Of a stretch of DNA of 64,000 bases, positions 44,884 through 52,941 are shown in pieces. The stretch comes from Steroidobacteraceae bacterium (lineage in GTDB: Bacteria; Pseudomonadota; Gammaproteobacteria; Steroidobacterales; Steroidobacteraceae). The notes under the pieces are model-generated. The model did no database searches and was not told the origin of the DNA. It saw nothing but the letters and a program-made list of their open reading frames with translations. Numbering within the stretch: position 1 is the stretch's first letter; every line of letters starts with the position of its first letter. The position numbers and the translations under genes are program-made. Location of the stretch: NCBI GenBank assembly GCA_025451845.1, contig JANWJS010000033.1, positions 1-64,000 on the forward strand, given 5' to 3'.

Positions 44884-46662
44884 TTACGCGTGCACGAGGG
44901 GACCGGGACTCTTCAAATAGCGGGTTCGGATCGCTTCCGCCGACCAGTACGCGAGCGCCGCGACCGTGCCGGTCGGGTTGTAGCCGGCATTCTGCGGAAA
45001 GGCACTGGCGCCGATCACGAAGAGGTTCGGCACGTCCCAACTCTGCAGGTAGCGATTGAGCGCGCTCGTCTTCGGGTCGGTGCCCATGATGGCGCCGCCG
45101 CACAGATGAGTGGTCTGATAGTCGCCAATGTCGTAGGGTGCCCTGCGATACTGCTTGTCCATCTGCCGCGCGCCCATGGCCTGGAAGATCTCGGCGAAGC
45201 GGTCGGTGAGAAAGCGATTCTGCTTGAGCTCGTTGTCGTGAAAGTCCATGGTGATGCGCACGAGCGGGCGGCCGAAGCGGTCCTTGTACGTAGGGTCGAG
45301 ATCCAGGTACACATCGCGGTAGCTGTACATGCTGCCGTGAACACCGGTGCCGGGTTTGGTCGCGCTCAGGTAGTTCTCCTTAACGGCCTGCTTCCATTTC
45401 GCGCCCCATTTCGGCGTGCCGGGCGGCACGGGCGTGGTCTCGATGGGTCGGCCGTTCGTCTGCACCTGTCCCATGTAGCCGCCACCCACGAAGCCGTGAG
45501 GTCCGTGATCGAAATTGTCGCCGTTGAACTCGTCGATGCACATCCCGATGGCACCGGAGGCGATGAAGGGATTGAAGATGAACTTCTTCGGATCGAAGAA
45601 GCTCACCACGTCGGAGATGGTCTGGTGCGTGAAGTTGCGTCCGATGACGCCGCGGTTGGCGACGGGATCGTACCGCTGCCCGATGTTCGAAAGCATCAGC
45701 AGCTGGACATTGAATATCGTGTACGCGCAGACCAGCACGAGGTCTGCGGGCTGCTCCCATTCCTGACCACTCGTGTCGACGAATGTCACCCCCGTGGCCC
45801 GGCGCCCGCTCGGATCGAGGTTGATGCGCGTGACCTCGCATCGATCGCGCGCGACGAAATTCGCTTTGCGCACCAGGACCGGGAGGATGGTGGTCTGCGG
45901 GCTCGCCTTCGAGTAATTGCCGCAGCCAAACCATTCGCAGAACCCGCAGTAGCTGCACGGCCCCTGACGCACGCCGAGCGGATTGCGATATTCTCGTGAG
46001 AGATTACCGGAAGGCTGGGGGAAAGGCCGATAGCCGAGCGTCCGCGCCGCTTGGGCGAATAGCGTGTGGCTGAAAGGCTGCGGCTGCGGCGGATTGGGAT
46101 AGGCGCGCGAGCGCGGCCCCTCGAAGGGGTTGCCGCCCTCCAGTATCTGTCCTTGGAGATTGCCCGCCTGACCACAGGTGCCGCAGAGGTACTCGAAGCG
46201 GTCGTAATGCGGCTCGAGCTCCGCGTAAGTGACGCCCCAGTCCTGGATGGTCATGTCAGCGGGTAGAAACCGTGCACCGTAGCGCTGCGTAAGATGCGTA
46301 CGCAACACGAAATCGGTGGGTAGAAAGCGCCAGGTCTCCGCGTTCCAGTGGACTCCACCTCCGCCCACCCCGTTGGGGGGCATGAACGCGCCCCAGTTGC
46401 GGATGGGCAGCCCCGTCTGGCTCATCTTGTTGCGGAAGGTGAATGTCGTCTGCGCCGGCTGCAGGAAGAGCTCGTGACGGATGCGGTAGCGCAGCTCGTC
46501 CTGCGCCCAATTCGGCGGGTAGTCCGTCGCGGCCGCGCGCCAGGGTCCCCGCTCTATCGCTGCCACCTCGAGACCCGCGTCCGTGAGCTCGTTCGCGAGA
46601 ATCGACCCGGTCCATCCCAGCCCGACGATGACCACATCTTTGCGCGGAAGTCTGCGGGCCAT
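44884..46662 (-). CDS. GMC-family FAD dehydrogenase, large subunit
   Basis: 592 aa. FAD motif DVVIVGLGWTGSILANELTDAGLEVAAIERG, then WGAFMPPNGVGGGGVHWNAETWRF, a cysteine-rich stretch CSYCGFCEWFGCGNYSKASP that could bind an iron-sulfur cluster as in fructose/gluconate dehydrogenases, HLCGGAIMGTDPKTSALNRYLQSWDVPNLFVIGASAFPQNAGYNPTGTVAALAYW at the C-terminus (GMC His/Asn). No signal peptide, so it is presumably carried out by the Tat signal of the small subunit 7 bp upstream. Periplasmic oxidation of a polyol or sugar acid is likely. Confidence 0.9.
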   Translation of the reverse strand: MARRLPRKDVVIVGLGWTGSILANELTDAGLEVAAIERGPWRAAATDYPPNWAQDELRYRIRHELFLQPAQTTFTFRNKMSQTGLPIRNWGAFMPPNGVGGGGVHWNAETWRFLPTDFVLRTHLTQRYGARFLPADMTIQDWGVTYAELEPHYDRFEYLCGTCGQAGNLQGQILEGGNPFEGPRSRAYPNPPQPQPFSHTLFAQAARTLGYRPFPQPSGNLSREYRNPLGVRQGPCSYCGFCEWFGCGNYSKASPQTTILPVLVRKANFVARDRCEVTRINLDPSGRRATGVTFVDTSGQEWEQPADLVLVCAYTIFNVQLLMLSNIGQRYDPVANRGVIGRNFTHQTISDVVSFFDPKKFIFNPFIASGAIGMCIDEFNGDNFDHGPHGFVGGGYMGQVQTNGRPIETTPVPPGTPKWGAKWKQAVKENYLSATKPGTGVHGSMYSYRDVYLDLDPTYKDRFGRPLVRITMDFHDNELKQNRFLTDRFAEIFQAMGARQMDKQYRRAPYDIGDYQTTHLCGGAIMGTDPKTSALNRYLQSWDVPNLFVIGASAFPQNAGYNPTGTVAALAYWSAEAIRTRYLKSPGPLVHA

Positions 46663-46669
46663 GGACCGC

Positions 46670-47422
46670 TCACCGCTGCCGCGGCGTCCAGTCTGCGCGC
46701 CCGCCGATGCTGACGGGCGGCAACGGGTAACGCTCGTTATGGCGGCTCACCCAGTCGCGGTAGTCATACCGTGCGCCGGGGAAGCCGATCATTTTCCACG
46801 CACACATGTCACGGTTGCCGCCATAGATCGGGTCGGCGAAGAAGCCGTCCTGGATGTCCTTCAACAGCGTGGTGAAGAACTGCTTCGCGTCGACCCCCGA
46901 CATGTCCACGGTGCCGCCTTCCAGGCCATGCAGCATCTCATCCTGCTGTTCGGGCGCGAGCTCGGCGAAGTGCTTGCCGCGCGGCATCCCGCTCCCCCGT
47001 CCTTCCCGGCAGTATTGGTCGATGGCCTGGAGGGCCGCGCGGTAGGTCTGAGCGGGTGTCTTGGAGGATTGGGGCCCTTGCTGTTCCGCACCTTGAATGA
47101 ACGGACCGCGCTCGTAGAGCCCTTCGGCGCTGCCGTAGGCTCCCGCGAGCTGCCGGTCGAGGAAGACCACGCAGCCCGCGTCCTTGCCGCCCGGGGTCTG
47201 CGAATCCGGCGGAATGATGCGATCGGCCAAGGCTTCTATGGTAGGCAGCTCCTCCGGTGTGAAGAACTGCCAGGGCCCGGGCTCGACCCGCGGCGGCGGC
47301 GAGGCCGTATCCGGCCGCCATGGAAGCTCCCCCTTGATGACACCCGCTCGCGCCGCCGCTCCGCCGACGAGTGCGAGCGCAGCGCCGGTAAGGACATCAC
47401 GTCGTCGAATGCCGTCGCTCAT
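46670..47422 (-). CDS. Gluconate 2-dehydrogenase subunit 3-like small subunit, Tat-exported
   Basis: 250 aa. Twin-arginine signal GIRRRDVLTGAALALVGGAAARAG, then FFTPEELPTIEALADRIIPPDSQTPGGKDAGCVVFLDRQLAGAYG and FFTTLLKDIQDGFFADPIYGGNRDMCAWKMIGFPGARYDYRDWV, the family signature. First gene of the small-GMC-cytochrome operon. Divergent from AsmA. Confidence 0.9.
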   Translation of the reverse strand: MSDGIRRRDVLTGAALALVGGAAARAGVIKGELPWRPDTASPPPRVEPGPWQFFTPEELPTIEALADRIIPPDSQTPGGKDAGCVVFLDRQLAGAYGSAEGLYERGPFIQGAEQQGPQSSKTPAQTYRAALQAIDQYCREGRGSGMPRGKHFAELAPEQQDEMLHGLEGGTVDMSGVDAKQFFTTLLKDIQDGFFADPIYGGNRDMCAWKMIGFPGARYDYRDWVSRHNERYPLPPVSIGGRADWTPRQR

Positions 47423-47548
47423 GACACACCTTGGAGAGGGACGCCTGTGCTAACGCCACGTTTGTGGAAAGGTTCCGGCCCTGCCTCAGGGGGAGTCTGG
47501 AGATCGACCTGCTACAATCCAGTTGTCCAGCCCTCGGAGGTGCGTGCC

Positions 47549-49231
47549 ATGCGAGTCTTGCGAATCATCGGCATCGTCATCGGCTGCAGCGTCGTGGTGC
47601 TCATTGCCGCGGTGATCGCGCTCTGGCTGACCCTCAATCCCAACGCCTACAAGGGGCGCATCGAAGCGGCTGTCCGGACCTCCACCGGCCGCGACCTTTC
47701 CCTGTCCGGCAACATCCGCCTGGCGATCTTCCCATCGCTCGCCCTGGAGCTCGGGCCTGCGACCCTGGGGAACCCGCCGGGCTTCCGTTCGTCCCAGCCC
47801 TTCGCGTCGCTGCAGCGCGTCGCGCTTCGCGTACGCGTGCTCCCTCTCCTTCACCACCAGATCGACGTCGGGCGCATCGAGATCGACGGACTCGATCTGC
47901 GGCTGCTGAAGAATGCGCAGGGTCAGGGTAACTGGTCGATGCCCGCCGGGAAAACGCCGGTACCGGCTCCACAGAGCTCGGGGTCGCAAATGACGCTCGG
48001 CGCGATCGCAGGCGTCGTCGTGAAGAACAGCCGCGTCAGCTACCAGGAAATGGTGGCCGATCACGTGAGCGTCACCGTAGGCCATGTAGCCAGCGGCGTC
48101 CCGGTACCCGTCAAGTGGAATCTCGACCTCACCTCCGGCGCCGGAGCACGGCCGATCGCCTTGTCGGGTAACGCCACGCTGCAATATGACGCCAAGACCG
48201 CGCACCTGTCGGCTCTCGATGCCCGAATCGATGATTCGACATTACGCGGCAATGCTGCGGTGACCAACCTCGCCTCGGGCGCGATGAGCTTTGATCTGTC
48301 GATCGATCGCATGGACCTGGACCGCTATCTCAATGCCGCGCCCAGGAAGGCGGGCGCGCAACCCGCGCCGCCACCCCCTGCGGCACAGAATCAACAGCCG
48401 ACCGAGCTGCCCACGAGTGCGCTCAAAACACTGCAACTGAACGGCAAGGCCGCAATCGGCGCTGCCACGATCTACGGCATGAAGCTTTCACAGGTCAAGG
48501 TCGGCCTGACTGCCGACGGCGGGGTGCTGCACATTTTGCCCGCAACGGCAATGCTCTACGGCGGCACCTCCAAGGGGGAGGTAACGCTCGACGCACACGG
48601 CAACGTGCCGGTGCTGCATCTCGGTGAGAGCTTGTCCGGTGTCGACATCCAGCCCTTGCTCACGGACTTCGCCAAGCTCAATCGGGTCTCGGGCCGCGGG
48701 AATGTCACCCTGAATCTCACGGCGCACGGCAACACGACCGCCGCCCTGATGAGCTCCCTCGACGGACAGGCCGCAGTGAACCTCACGAATGGCGCCATCC
48801 AGGGCATCGACCTCTGGTCCGCCATCAACAGTGCGGTGGCACTCGCCGAGAGGCGCTCACTGCCCGCCACGGGAGGCGGCAACAGCACGCGTTTTGACGC
48901 CTTCAAGGCTTCTGCCCACCTGGCGAATGGCGTCGCGACCACGAAGGATCTCAACATCGCTTCCGGCGATCTGCGCGTCACGGGACAAGGCACCGCCAGT
49001 CTGGTCACGGAGGCCATCGCTTACCACTTGAATGCGGCCATCCTGAAAGGAGCCGCGGCGAGCGCCGCGCTGGCCAACGTTCCCCTCGTCGTCACCGGAA
49101 CCATGAAGAGCCCCAGCGTACGCCCCGATACGCAGTCCCTGGTCAAATCGGTGGCGCAACAGCAGCTGCAGAAGCACAAGGGCGAGGTCGAGAACAAGCT
49201 GCGCGGCGTGCTGAAGGGGCTGATCCACTGA
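47549..49231 (+). CDS. AsmA-family protein
   Basis: 560 aa. N-terminal anchor VLRIIGIVIGCSVVVLIAAVIALWLTLNPNAYKGRIEAAVRTSTGRDLSLSGNIRLAIFPSLALELGPATLGNPPGF is the standard AsmA opening, and the C-terminal AVNLTNGAIQGIDLWSAINSAVALAE with VATTKDLNIASGDLRVTGQGTASL is the AsmA C-domain. The track start (46583) is antisense to the small subunit; CGGAGG at 47535-47540 fixes ATG 47549. Such proteins help lipid transport and outer-membrane assembly across the periplasm. Confidence 0.9.
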   Translation: MRVLRIIGIVIGCSVVVLIAAVIALWLTLNPNAYKGRIEAAVRTSTGRDLSLSGNIRLAIFPSLALELGPATLGNPPGFRSSQPFASLQRVALRVRVLPLLHHQIDVGRIEIDGLDLRLLKNAQGQGNWSMPAGKTPVPAPQSSGSQMTLGAIAGVVVKNSRVSYQEMVADHVSVTVGHVASGVPVPVKWNLDLTSGAGARPIALSGNATLQYDAKTAHLSALDARIDDSTLRGNAAVTNLASGAMSFDLSIDRMDLDRYLNAAPRKAGAQPAPPPPAAQNQQPTELPTSALKTLQLNGKAAIGAATIYGMKLSQVKVGLTADGGVLHILPATAMLYGGTSKGEVTLDAHGNVPVLHLGESLSGVDIQPLLTDFAKLNRVSGRGNVTLNLTAHGNTTAALMSSLDGQAAVNLTNGAIQGIDLWSAINSAVALAERRSLPATGGGNSTRFDAFKASAHLANGVATTKDLNIASGDLRVTGQGTASLVTEAIAYHLNAAILKGAAASAALANVPLVVTGTMKSPSVRPDTQSLVKSVAQQQLQKHKGEVENKLRGVLKGLIH

Positions 49232-49353
49232 TGACGTCACCGGCTCAAGTCCATCCGATGGTCTTCGGAACTCCTTTGGATCGAAGGTAATACGGCAAAG
49301 CCTTCGCAAGGTTCGGGAACCCTCTGCCATCAGCGCGCTAGAAGCGCGGTTCA

Positions 49354-50292
49354 ATGGTTGCTGCCTGCCGGGCTTTTGCCCGGGCGCGAAGCGTGCTCCA
49401 GGCAGCCTCCGTGGCGACGATCCGCATCGGCATCTCGGGCTGGCGCTACGCGCCTTGGCGCGGACCTTTCTATCCGCCGGTACTCCCGCAGCACGCCGAG
49501 CTCCAGTATGCATCGCGCCGCTTCGCGACGATCGAGATCAATGGGTCGTTCTATTCCCTGCAGCGGCCCCAAAGCTATGCGCAGTGGTACGCGCAGACCC
49601 CGGCCGGCTTCGTATTCAGCCTCAAAGGGGGCCGCTACATCACGCACATGCTGCGGCTGCGCGCGATCGAGGAGCCGCTCGCCAACTTCTTCGCCTCCGG
49701 GGTGTTCAACCTGCGGGAGAAGCTCGGGCCGATCCTGTGGCAGTTCCCGCCTAATTTCCAATACGACCGGGAACGGCTGGAGCGCTTCTTTCGCCTGTTG
49801 CCGCGGGACACGGACGCGGCTCTCGCACTGGCGCGGCGCCGGTCGGCATGGATGAAGGGCCGGGTGCGCCTCGCGATCGACACGCGGCGTCCGCTTCGCC
49901 ATGCGGTGGAAGTCAGGCATGAAAGTTTTCTCGACCCGTCATTCATCGATCTATTGCGCGAGCAGCGGATAGCGCTCGTCATCGCCGATACCGCCGGGCA
50001 GTGGCCGATGGCGCAGGATGTGACGGCCGATTTCATCTATGTGCGGCTGCACGGGGACAAGGAGCTGTACCGAAGTGGCTATTCTGACAAGGCGCTATCC
50101 CGCTGGGCGCAGCGCATCCGCGCGTGGCATGAAGGCCCGGAGCCGCGGGACGTGTACTGCTACTTCGATAACACGGACGTGAAGCTCCGAGCCCCCGTCG
50201 ACGCGCAGAGTCTCATGCACAAGCTGAGGATCGCGTGGCACGGCGATCAAAACGCTCTCGAGCGGCGAGCGGGCGCTCGGCTGTCCCGGTAA
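49354..50292 (+). CDS. DUF72 family protein
   Basis: 312 aa, TIM-barrel-like DUF72. Signatures are IRIGISGWRYAPWRGPFYPPVLPQHAELQYASRRFATIEINGSFYSLQRPQSYAQWYAQTPAGFVFSLKGGRYITHM, GPILWQFPPNFQYD, AVEVRHESFLDPSFIDLLREQRIALVIADTAG, FIYVRLHGDKELY and DVYCYFDNTD. Function unknown for the family. The start is uncertain: the first 20 residues are extra and an in-frame GTG/ATG nearer VATIRIGISGW may be used. Last 80 bp overlap the opposite small membrane gene. Confidence 0.87.
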   Translation: MVAACRAFARARSVLQAASVATIRIGISGWRYAPWRGPFYPPVLPQHAELQYASRRFATIEINGSFYSLQRPQSYAQWYAQTPAGFVFSLKGGRYITHMLRLRAIEEPLANFFASGVFNLREKLGPILWQFPPNFQYDRERLERFFRLLPRDTDAALALARRRSAWMKGRVRLAIDTRRPLRHAVEVRHESFLDPSFIDLLREQRIALVIADTAGQWPMAQDVTADFIYVRLHGDKELYRSGYSDKALSRWAQRIRAWHEGPEPRDVYCYFDNTDVKLRAPVDAQSLMHKLRIAWHGDQNALERRAGARLSR

Positions 50293-50488
50293 TGATTCCG
50301 GCACAAGCGCGGATGACCGATCGCACCCATTCGTTGCGGCGGCAGAACCAGATGACGAGCGCGATCAGCGTGCCTCCCGGCAAAATGAGCTCGATGGCAG
50401 CGTAGGGCCCGAGCGCGCGCAGCAGCGCACCGATCCGTGGCAGGGCTGCGCCCGCAGGCGGCATCGCGAGTTGTGTCGCATCGCTCAT
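50213..50488 (-). CDS. Small single-pass membrane protein, LPGGTLIAL family
   Basis: 91 aa. One hydrophobic segment in ALLRALGPYAAIELILPGGTLIALVIWFCRRNEW; the rest is basic and probably cytoplasmic. The motif GPYAxxExxLPGGTLIALxxWxxR is shared with the N-terminal extension of the NodT protein at 39790-41511 (16 identical in 22). AGAGG stands 9 bp before ATG 50488. Its last 27 codons overlap the DUF72 gene antisense. Function unknown; recurrence of the motif argues that it is a real gene. Confidence 0.65.
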   Translation of the reverse strand: MSDATQLAMPPAGAALPRIGALLRALGPYAAIELILPGGTLIALVIWFCRRNEWVRSVIRACAGIITGTAERPLAARERFDRRATRSSACA

Positions 50489-50634
50489 GACTGGTCAACC
50501 TCTGCAGTACCGGTGCTCATCGCCTACGATGTAAGGTACCGCCGCTCGGGCCGACCCTGGGAGTGACAAATGTGACGGGATTCGGAGGACCCTGCGCGGC
50601 GCCAGGGCCGGTGGCGCCGGCCGGGCCCATCGGC

Positions 50635-50661
50635 TGTCACAGCCGGCCTCCTTCATGCGTC
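50635..50661 (+). promoter_or_regulatory. ECF41-type promoter of the sigma factor gene
   Basis: TGTCACA (50635-50641), 16 bp, CGTC (50658-50661), 32 bp before the sigma-factor ATG. This is the recognised ECF41 promoter pattern. An identical-spacing copy stands before the next gene, so the sigma factor probably drives both. Confidence 0.8.
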
Positions 50662-50693
50662 TCAGGTGAGGAAGCCGCATTCAAGGTACGCAA

Positions 50694-51575
50694 ATGCAGG
50701 ACCGTTTCGGCGAATTCCAGCGACATCGGCCGCGGCTGTTCGGCATCGCCTACCGCATGCTCGGCTCGCGTACGGACGCCGAGGATGTGCTGCAGGATGC
50801 TTACCTGCGCTGGCATCGAGGCGCTTCGGAAGAGCTGCGGTCTGCCGAAGCCTGGCTCGTGACCGCGGTCACCCGGCTATGCATCGACCGGCTGCGGGCG
50901 GCGCGCACGGAGCGGGAGCGATACGTAGGACCCTGGCTTCCCGAGCCTCTGATCGGCGATAGCGCGCCAGCCGCAGATGCCCGGGCCGAGCTGTCCTCCA
51001 GCCTCTCGATCGCCTTCCTCGTGGTGCTCGAGCAACTCGAGCCGGACGAGCGCGCCGCTTTCTTGCTGCATGAAGTGTTCGACTCGGGTTACGCCGACAT
51101 CGCGCAGATCCTCGGCAAGAGCGAGGTGGCCTGCCGCCAGATCGTGAGTCGCGCCCGCAAACGGGTGCGCGGGCAGAAGCCGCGCGCGCAGGTGAGCGAT
51201 GCGGCACGCCGCTCCCTTCTTCAGCGTTTTGCCGACGCGATTCAAACGCAGGATAAGACGGCGCTCCTGGAACTCGTCGCCGACAAGGCAAGTTGGACTT
51301 CCGACGGCGGCGGCCGGGCGCGCGCCGCGCTCAAGGTGATTCACGGCCGAGAGCGTGTCGTTCGCTTTGCGCTCGGGGTGCTGGGGCGGTACGCGGACCA
51401 GTTCGGGTTCGAGATGACTGCCGTCAATGGCGAGCCCGCGCTCGCGGTAACCGTGCGAGGCAAGCTCTTTTCGGTCATCACGGTGCGCACGGACGGAACG
51501 CGCATATTGGACGTTTACACGGTGGTGAATCCGGACAAGCTGGCCGCGCCTGCGACCGAGGCGCATGGCCGATGA
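50694..51575 (+). CDS. ECF41-family RNA polymerase sigma factor with SnoaL-like C-terminal domain
   Basis: 293 aa. Sigma region 2 (EFQRHRPRLFGIAYRMLGSRTDAEDVLQDAYLRWH, residues 7-41) and region 4 (LEQLEPDERAAFLLHEVFDSGYADIAQILGKSEVACRQIVSRARKRV) are joined by a linker with the ECF41 hallmark YVGPWLPEPL (77-86). The C-terminal NTF2/SnoaL-like domain has the hallmark GGGRARAAL and ends VVNPDKLA. ECF41 members lack a classical anti-sigma factor and are tuned by this C-terminal domain. They usually neighbour a carboxymuconolactone decarboxylase, oxidoreductase or epimerase, as here. Confidence 0.93.
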   Translation: MQDRFGEFQRHRPRLFGIAYRMLGSRTDAEDVLQDAYLRWHRGASEELRSAEAWLVTAVTRLCIDRLRAARTERERYVGPWLPEPLIGDSAPAADARAELSSSLSIAFLVVLEQLEPDERAAFLLHEVFDSGYADIAQILGKSEVACRQIVSRARKRVRGQKPRAQVSDAARRSLLQRFADAIQTQDKTALLELVADKASWTSDGGGRARAALKVIHGRERVVRFALGVLGRYADQFGFEMTAVNGEPALAVTVRGKLFSVITVRTDGTRILDVYTVVNPDKLAAPATEAHGR

Positions 51576-51576
51576 C

Positions 51577-51603
51577 TGTCACACGAAGCCATTCCGTCGC
51601 GTC
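51577..51603 (+). promoter_or_regulatory. ECF41-type promoter of the AhpD-like gene
   Basis: TGTCACA (51577-51583), 16 bp, CGTC (51600-51603), 33 bp before ATG 51637 and immediately after the sigma-factor stop. Same sequence, spacing and distance as the site before the sigma gene. Confidence 0.82.
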
Positions 51604-51636
51604 TATAGCACAGAGCGCCAATCCAGCCAGGAGATC

Positions 51637-52137
51637 ATGATGAAACCGCGTATCGACTCTCGCCGCGTCAATCCCAAGGTCCGGCAGCAGCTGCTGGCGA
51701 TTGGGGCCTACCTGCATCGCTCCAGCCTGGGCAGCCGGCTGCTGCACCTCGTCGAGATACGTGCCTCCCAGATCAATGGCTGCGCACAGTGTCTTGACAT
51801 GCATACTCAGGACGCTCGCGCCGAGGGCGAGTCCGAGCAGCGTCTCTACACGCTCGCTGCCTGGCGCGAGACGCCGTTCTTCGATGACCGCGAGCGCGCC
51901 GCGCTCGAATGGACCGAGACGGTGACGCTCGTTGCCGAGACTCGAGTGCCGGATGAAGTTTACGATCGCGTCAGGCAGCACTTCAGCGAACAGGAGATGA
52001 TCGATCTCACCCTCGCCGTAACGCAGATCAACATGTGGAACCGTCTCAATGTCGCCTTCCGCACAGTGGCCGGAAACTATCGTGCGGGCATGTACAAAGA
52101 ATGGATGACAGCGGCCGAAGGATCGACGGCGGCGTGA
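51637..52137 (+). CDS. AhpD-like carboxymuconolactone decarboxylase family protein
   Basis: 166 aa, all-helical. Redox motif CAQCLDMHTQDA (Cys 49, Cys 52, His 56) is the CxxCxxxH site of alkylhydroperoxidase-like members, so thiol peroxidase or disulfide activity is likelier than decarboxylation. Continues RETPFFDDRERAALEWTETVTLVAETRVPDEVYDRVRQHFSEQEMIDLTLAVTQINMWNRLNVAFR. The track start 51565 overlaps the sigma gene and its promoter; AGGAG places the start at ATG 51637 (or 51640). Direct target of the ECF41 sigma factor by promoter match. Confidence 0.92.
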   Translation: MMKPRIDSRRVNPKVRQQLLAIGAYLHRSSLGSRLLHLVEIRASQINGCAQCLDMHTQDARAEGESEQRLYTLAAWRETPFFDDRERAALEWTETVTLVAETRVPDEVYDRVRQHFSEQEMIDLTLAVTQINMWNRLNVAFRTVAGNYRAGMYKEWMTAAEGSTAA

Positions 52138-52188
52138 GCGCCCGTTCCGCCGCACCGGGACAGCCAGACGCCGACCCGGTGCCGCCAG

Positions 52189-52941
52189 TCACCTGCTCCC
52201 GATTGCCTCCATGCGTTCCTGAAATCTCTTGCGATAGCGCCGGCTCAACCGCAGTCGCGCGTTGGATCTCAATACCACTTCGTACTCACCACCGGCCTGC
52301 AGCTCCAGGCCGCGCACCCGATCCAGGCGGACGATGGTCGAGCGGTGAATACGGACGAATCTCTCATCACCCAGATCCTGCTCGAGCTCGGACAGCGATC
52401 GCCGCAGGATGTGGATGTCGCTACCCACGTGCAAGCAGGCGTAGTAACCAGCGGCCTCGATCCAGTCGATATCCCCCACGCTCAAGAACAGCACCTGGCC
52501 TTGGCTTCGAACTATGAGCCGCTCCACCGTCGGCGGTTTCGGCGCCAGGTAGTAGGCGAGCCTCTCCTTGGCACGATTCAAAGCGCGCCCGAAGCGCGCA
52601 TCGTCGAATGGCTTCAACAAGTAGTCGAGCGCGCCCGCCTCGAAGGCCCGCAGCGCATATTCGTCGTACGCGGTCACGAAAACGATCGCGGGCGGCAGAT
52701 CGGCGCCCAGGAGCTCCACTACGTCGAAGCCGTCGCATTCGGGCATCTGGACGTCGAGGAACACGAGGTCGGGCTTCGACCTCCTGATCTCTGCAAGGGC
52801 ATCGAGCCCGGACGGGCATTCGGCAATCGACTCAATGCCTGGATCGCGGCGCAGCAGGACTGTCAGGTTGCGTCGCGCCAATGCTTCGTCGTCGACTACG
52901 AGCGCCCGTATGCCGGGCTGTCGTTTCTCGATGGACGACAT
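52189..52941 (-). CDS. LytTR-type response regulator
   Basis: 250 aa. Receiver domain IRALVVDDEALARRNLTVLL to ALDYLLKPFDDARFGRAL, with phospho-Asp in LVFLDVQMPECDG and the switch residues T (FVTAYDE) and K (LLKPF). C-terminal LytTR DNA-binding domain from about 145 (RLIVRSQGQVLFLSVGDIDWIEAAGYYACLHVGS to RFVRIHRSTIVRLDRVRGLELQAGGEYEVVL). Starts directly after the sensor kinase stop, so the pair is one operon. Confidence 0.93.
   Translation of the reverse strand: MSSIEKRQPGIRALVVDDEALARRNLTVLLRRDPGIESIAECPSGLDALAEIRRSKPDLVFLDVQMPECDGFDVVELLGADLPPAIVFVTAYDEYALRAFEAGALDYLLKPFDDARFGRALNRAKERLAYYLAPKPPTVERLIVRSQGQVLFLSVGDIDWIEAAGYYACLHVGSDIHILRRSLSELEQDLGDERFVRIHRSTIVRLDRVRGLELQAGGEYEVVLRSNARLRLSRRYRKRFQERMEAIGSR

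Noticed and set aside
46583-47548. N-terminal extension of the AsmA ORF in the track
   Set aside because: Covers the divergent small-subunit gene antisense; the AsmA domain and CGGAGG site place the start at 47549.
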